Positions 63,657 through 64,000 of a stretch of DNA of 64,000 nucleotides are shown one piece after another. This stretch comes from Hippopus hippopus (taxonomy: Eukaryota; Mollusca; Bivalvia; Cardiida; Cardiidae). The translations under genes were made by a program, and so were the position numbers. How positions within the stretch are numbered: position 1 is the first letter of the stretch; the number at the start of each line of letters is the position of its first letter. The stretch lies in the NCBI GenBank assembly GCA_946811185.2, contig OX328099.1:20673859-20737858 (forward strand), in the 5' to 3' direction. The notes under the pieces were generated by a model, which was not told the DNA's origin, ran no database searches, and worked only from the letters and a program-made list of their open reading frames with translations.

Positions 63657-64000
63657 TTACAATGCAAATTCGCAAATACCACGAGTTTCACATTTGTTTT
63701 CATATTCCGTAATGTCTTTATGCAAATGGTCATACCCCAAAAACATTGTATACTCACTGTCCATATCGTCGAAATCTCGTAGTCCTAGGAATGGAGCAAC
63801 ATGTCTATAAGCGTCTTTTGTTGAAAGAGCTGAATATACTACTTCTTCTGTAACATCTCTATCAAATAGAATATACCCTGACATGGTTTCCATTGTTTCT
63901 CCGTAGGAATGAACAGATCCTTTTTTGTACCGTAAGTAAAAGTCAAATAGAACTGATTTCATTTTCAGAACGTTAAGAAAACTTTCTTCTGTTCTTCCTA
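63657..64000 (-). CDS. ORF D, unrecognised protein, runs off the window
   Basis: 101 codons from the ATG at 63962 (MKSVLFDFYLRYKKGSVHSY), but the frame is open without a stop to the window edge, so the gene may start beyond 64000. Contents: MSGYILFDRDVTEEVVYSAL, then FLGLRDFDDMDSEYTMFLGY and a cysteine pair near the end (ENKCETRGICEFAL). Acidic, no membrane segment. I recognise no family. Same strand as ORFs A-C, which suggests one unit, but its 3' end differs. Confidence 0.55.
   Translation of the reverse strand, partial: GRTEESFLNVLKMKSVLFDFYLRYKKGSVHSYGETMETMSGYILFDRDVTEEVVYSALSTKDAYRHVAPFLGLRDFDDMDSEYTMFLGYDHLHKDITEYENKCETRGICEFAL

Overview
The window is eukaryotic nuclear DNA from a metazoan, most likely a bivalve mollusc. 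That is an inference from three things: animal-type intron/exon genes, tRNA-headed SINEs whose 3' domain looks like the V-type domain described in molluscan SINEs, and a very high density of short palindromic MITEs. No species can be named from the sequence alone. Most of the 64 kb is non-coding repeat.

Layout. 1-23 kb: no host gene found. The stretch holds MITE families (called A to E here), SINEs, microsatellites, two minisatellites (30 bp and 54 bp units), a 0.98 kb inverted-repeat element and two decayed LINE reverse-transcriptase tails. 23.6-33.2 kb (+): a complete eight-exon DPH5 gene (diphthine methyl ester synthase, 285 codons, the human length), with introns full of family A MITEs. 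33.3-41.5 kb: MITEs, SINEs, a dead mariner (36.3-37.6 kb) and a 145-bp tandem-repeat element (38.8-39.9 kb). 41.6-43.3 kb: a broken fragment resembling the P2X7 C-terminal zinc-finger family (+), convergent with a one-exon THAP-domain ORF (-) whose zinc-ligand His is Tyr. 44.9-48.9 kb (-): a complete four-exon CTR1-type (SLC31) copper transporter with a His/Met-rich N-terminus. 49-58 kb: MITEs and SINEs. 58.5-59.2 kb: N-terminal half of a Tc1-like transposase.

The most unusual part is 59.4-64.0 kb. Three small intronless ORFs on the minus strand (A 60334-60555, B 62105-62419, C 62822-63127) encode unrecognised proteins and are built as head-to-tail cassettes. Each has a TATA box and, 20-55 nt after its stop codon, a 16-nt hairpin (6-bp stem, UUUC loop, ACCA/ACCCA flank) followed by CGAAAGA-like sequence. 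This is the layout of replication-dependent histone mRNA 3' ends, yet no histone is encoded. A and B share a near-identical ~200-bp promoter (E2F-type TTTCCCGC, CRE TGACGTCA, CCAAT, TATA) although their proteins differ. Part of the promoter (CGTTTCATGCT) recurs at C. B carries an in-frame TAG. A fourth ORF (D) ends at a normal AATAAA region. The cluster could be a host family of S-phase genes or an integrated mobile or viral element that uses histone-style expression; the sequence does not decide which.
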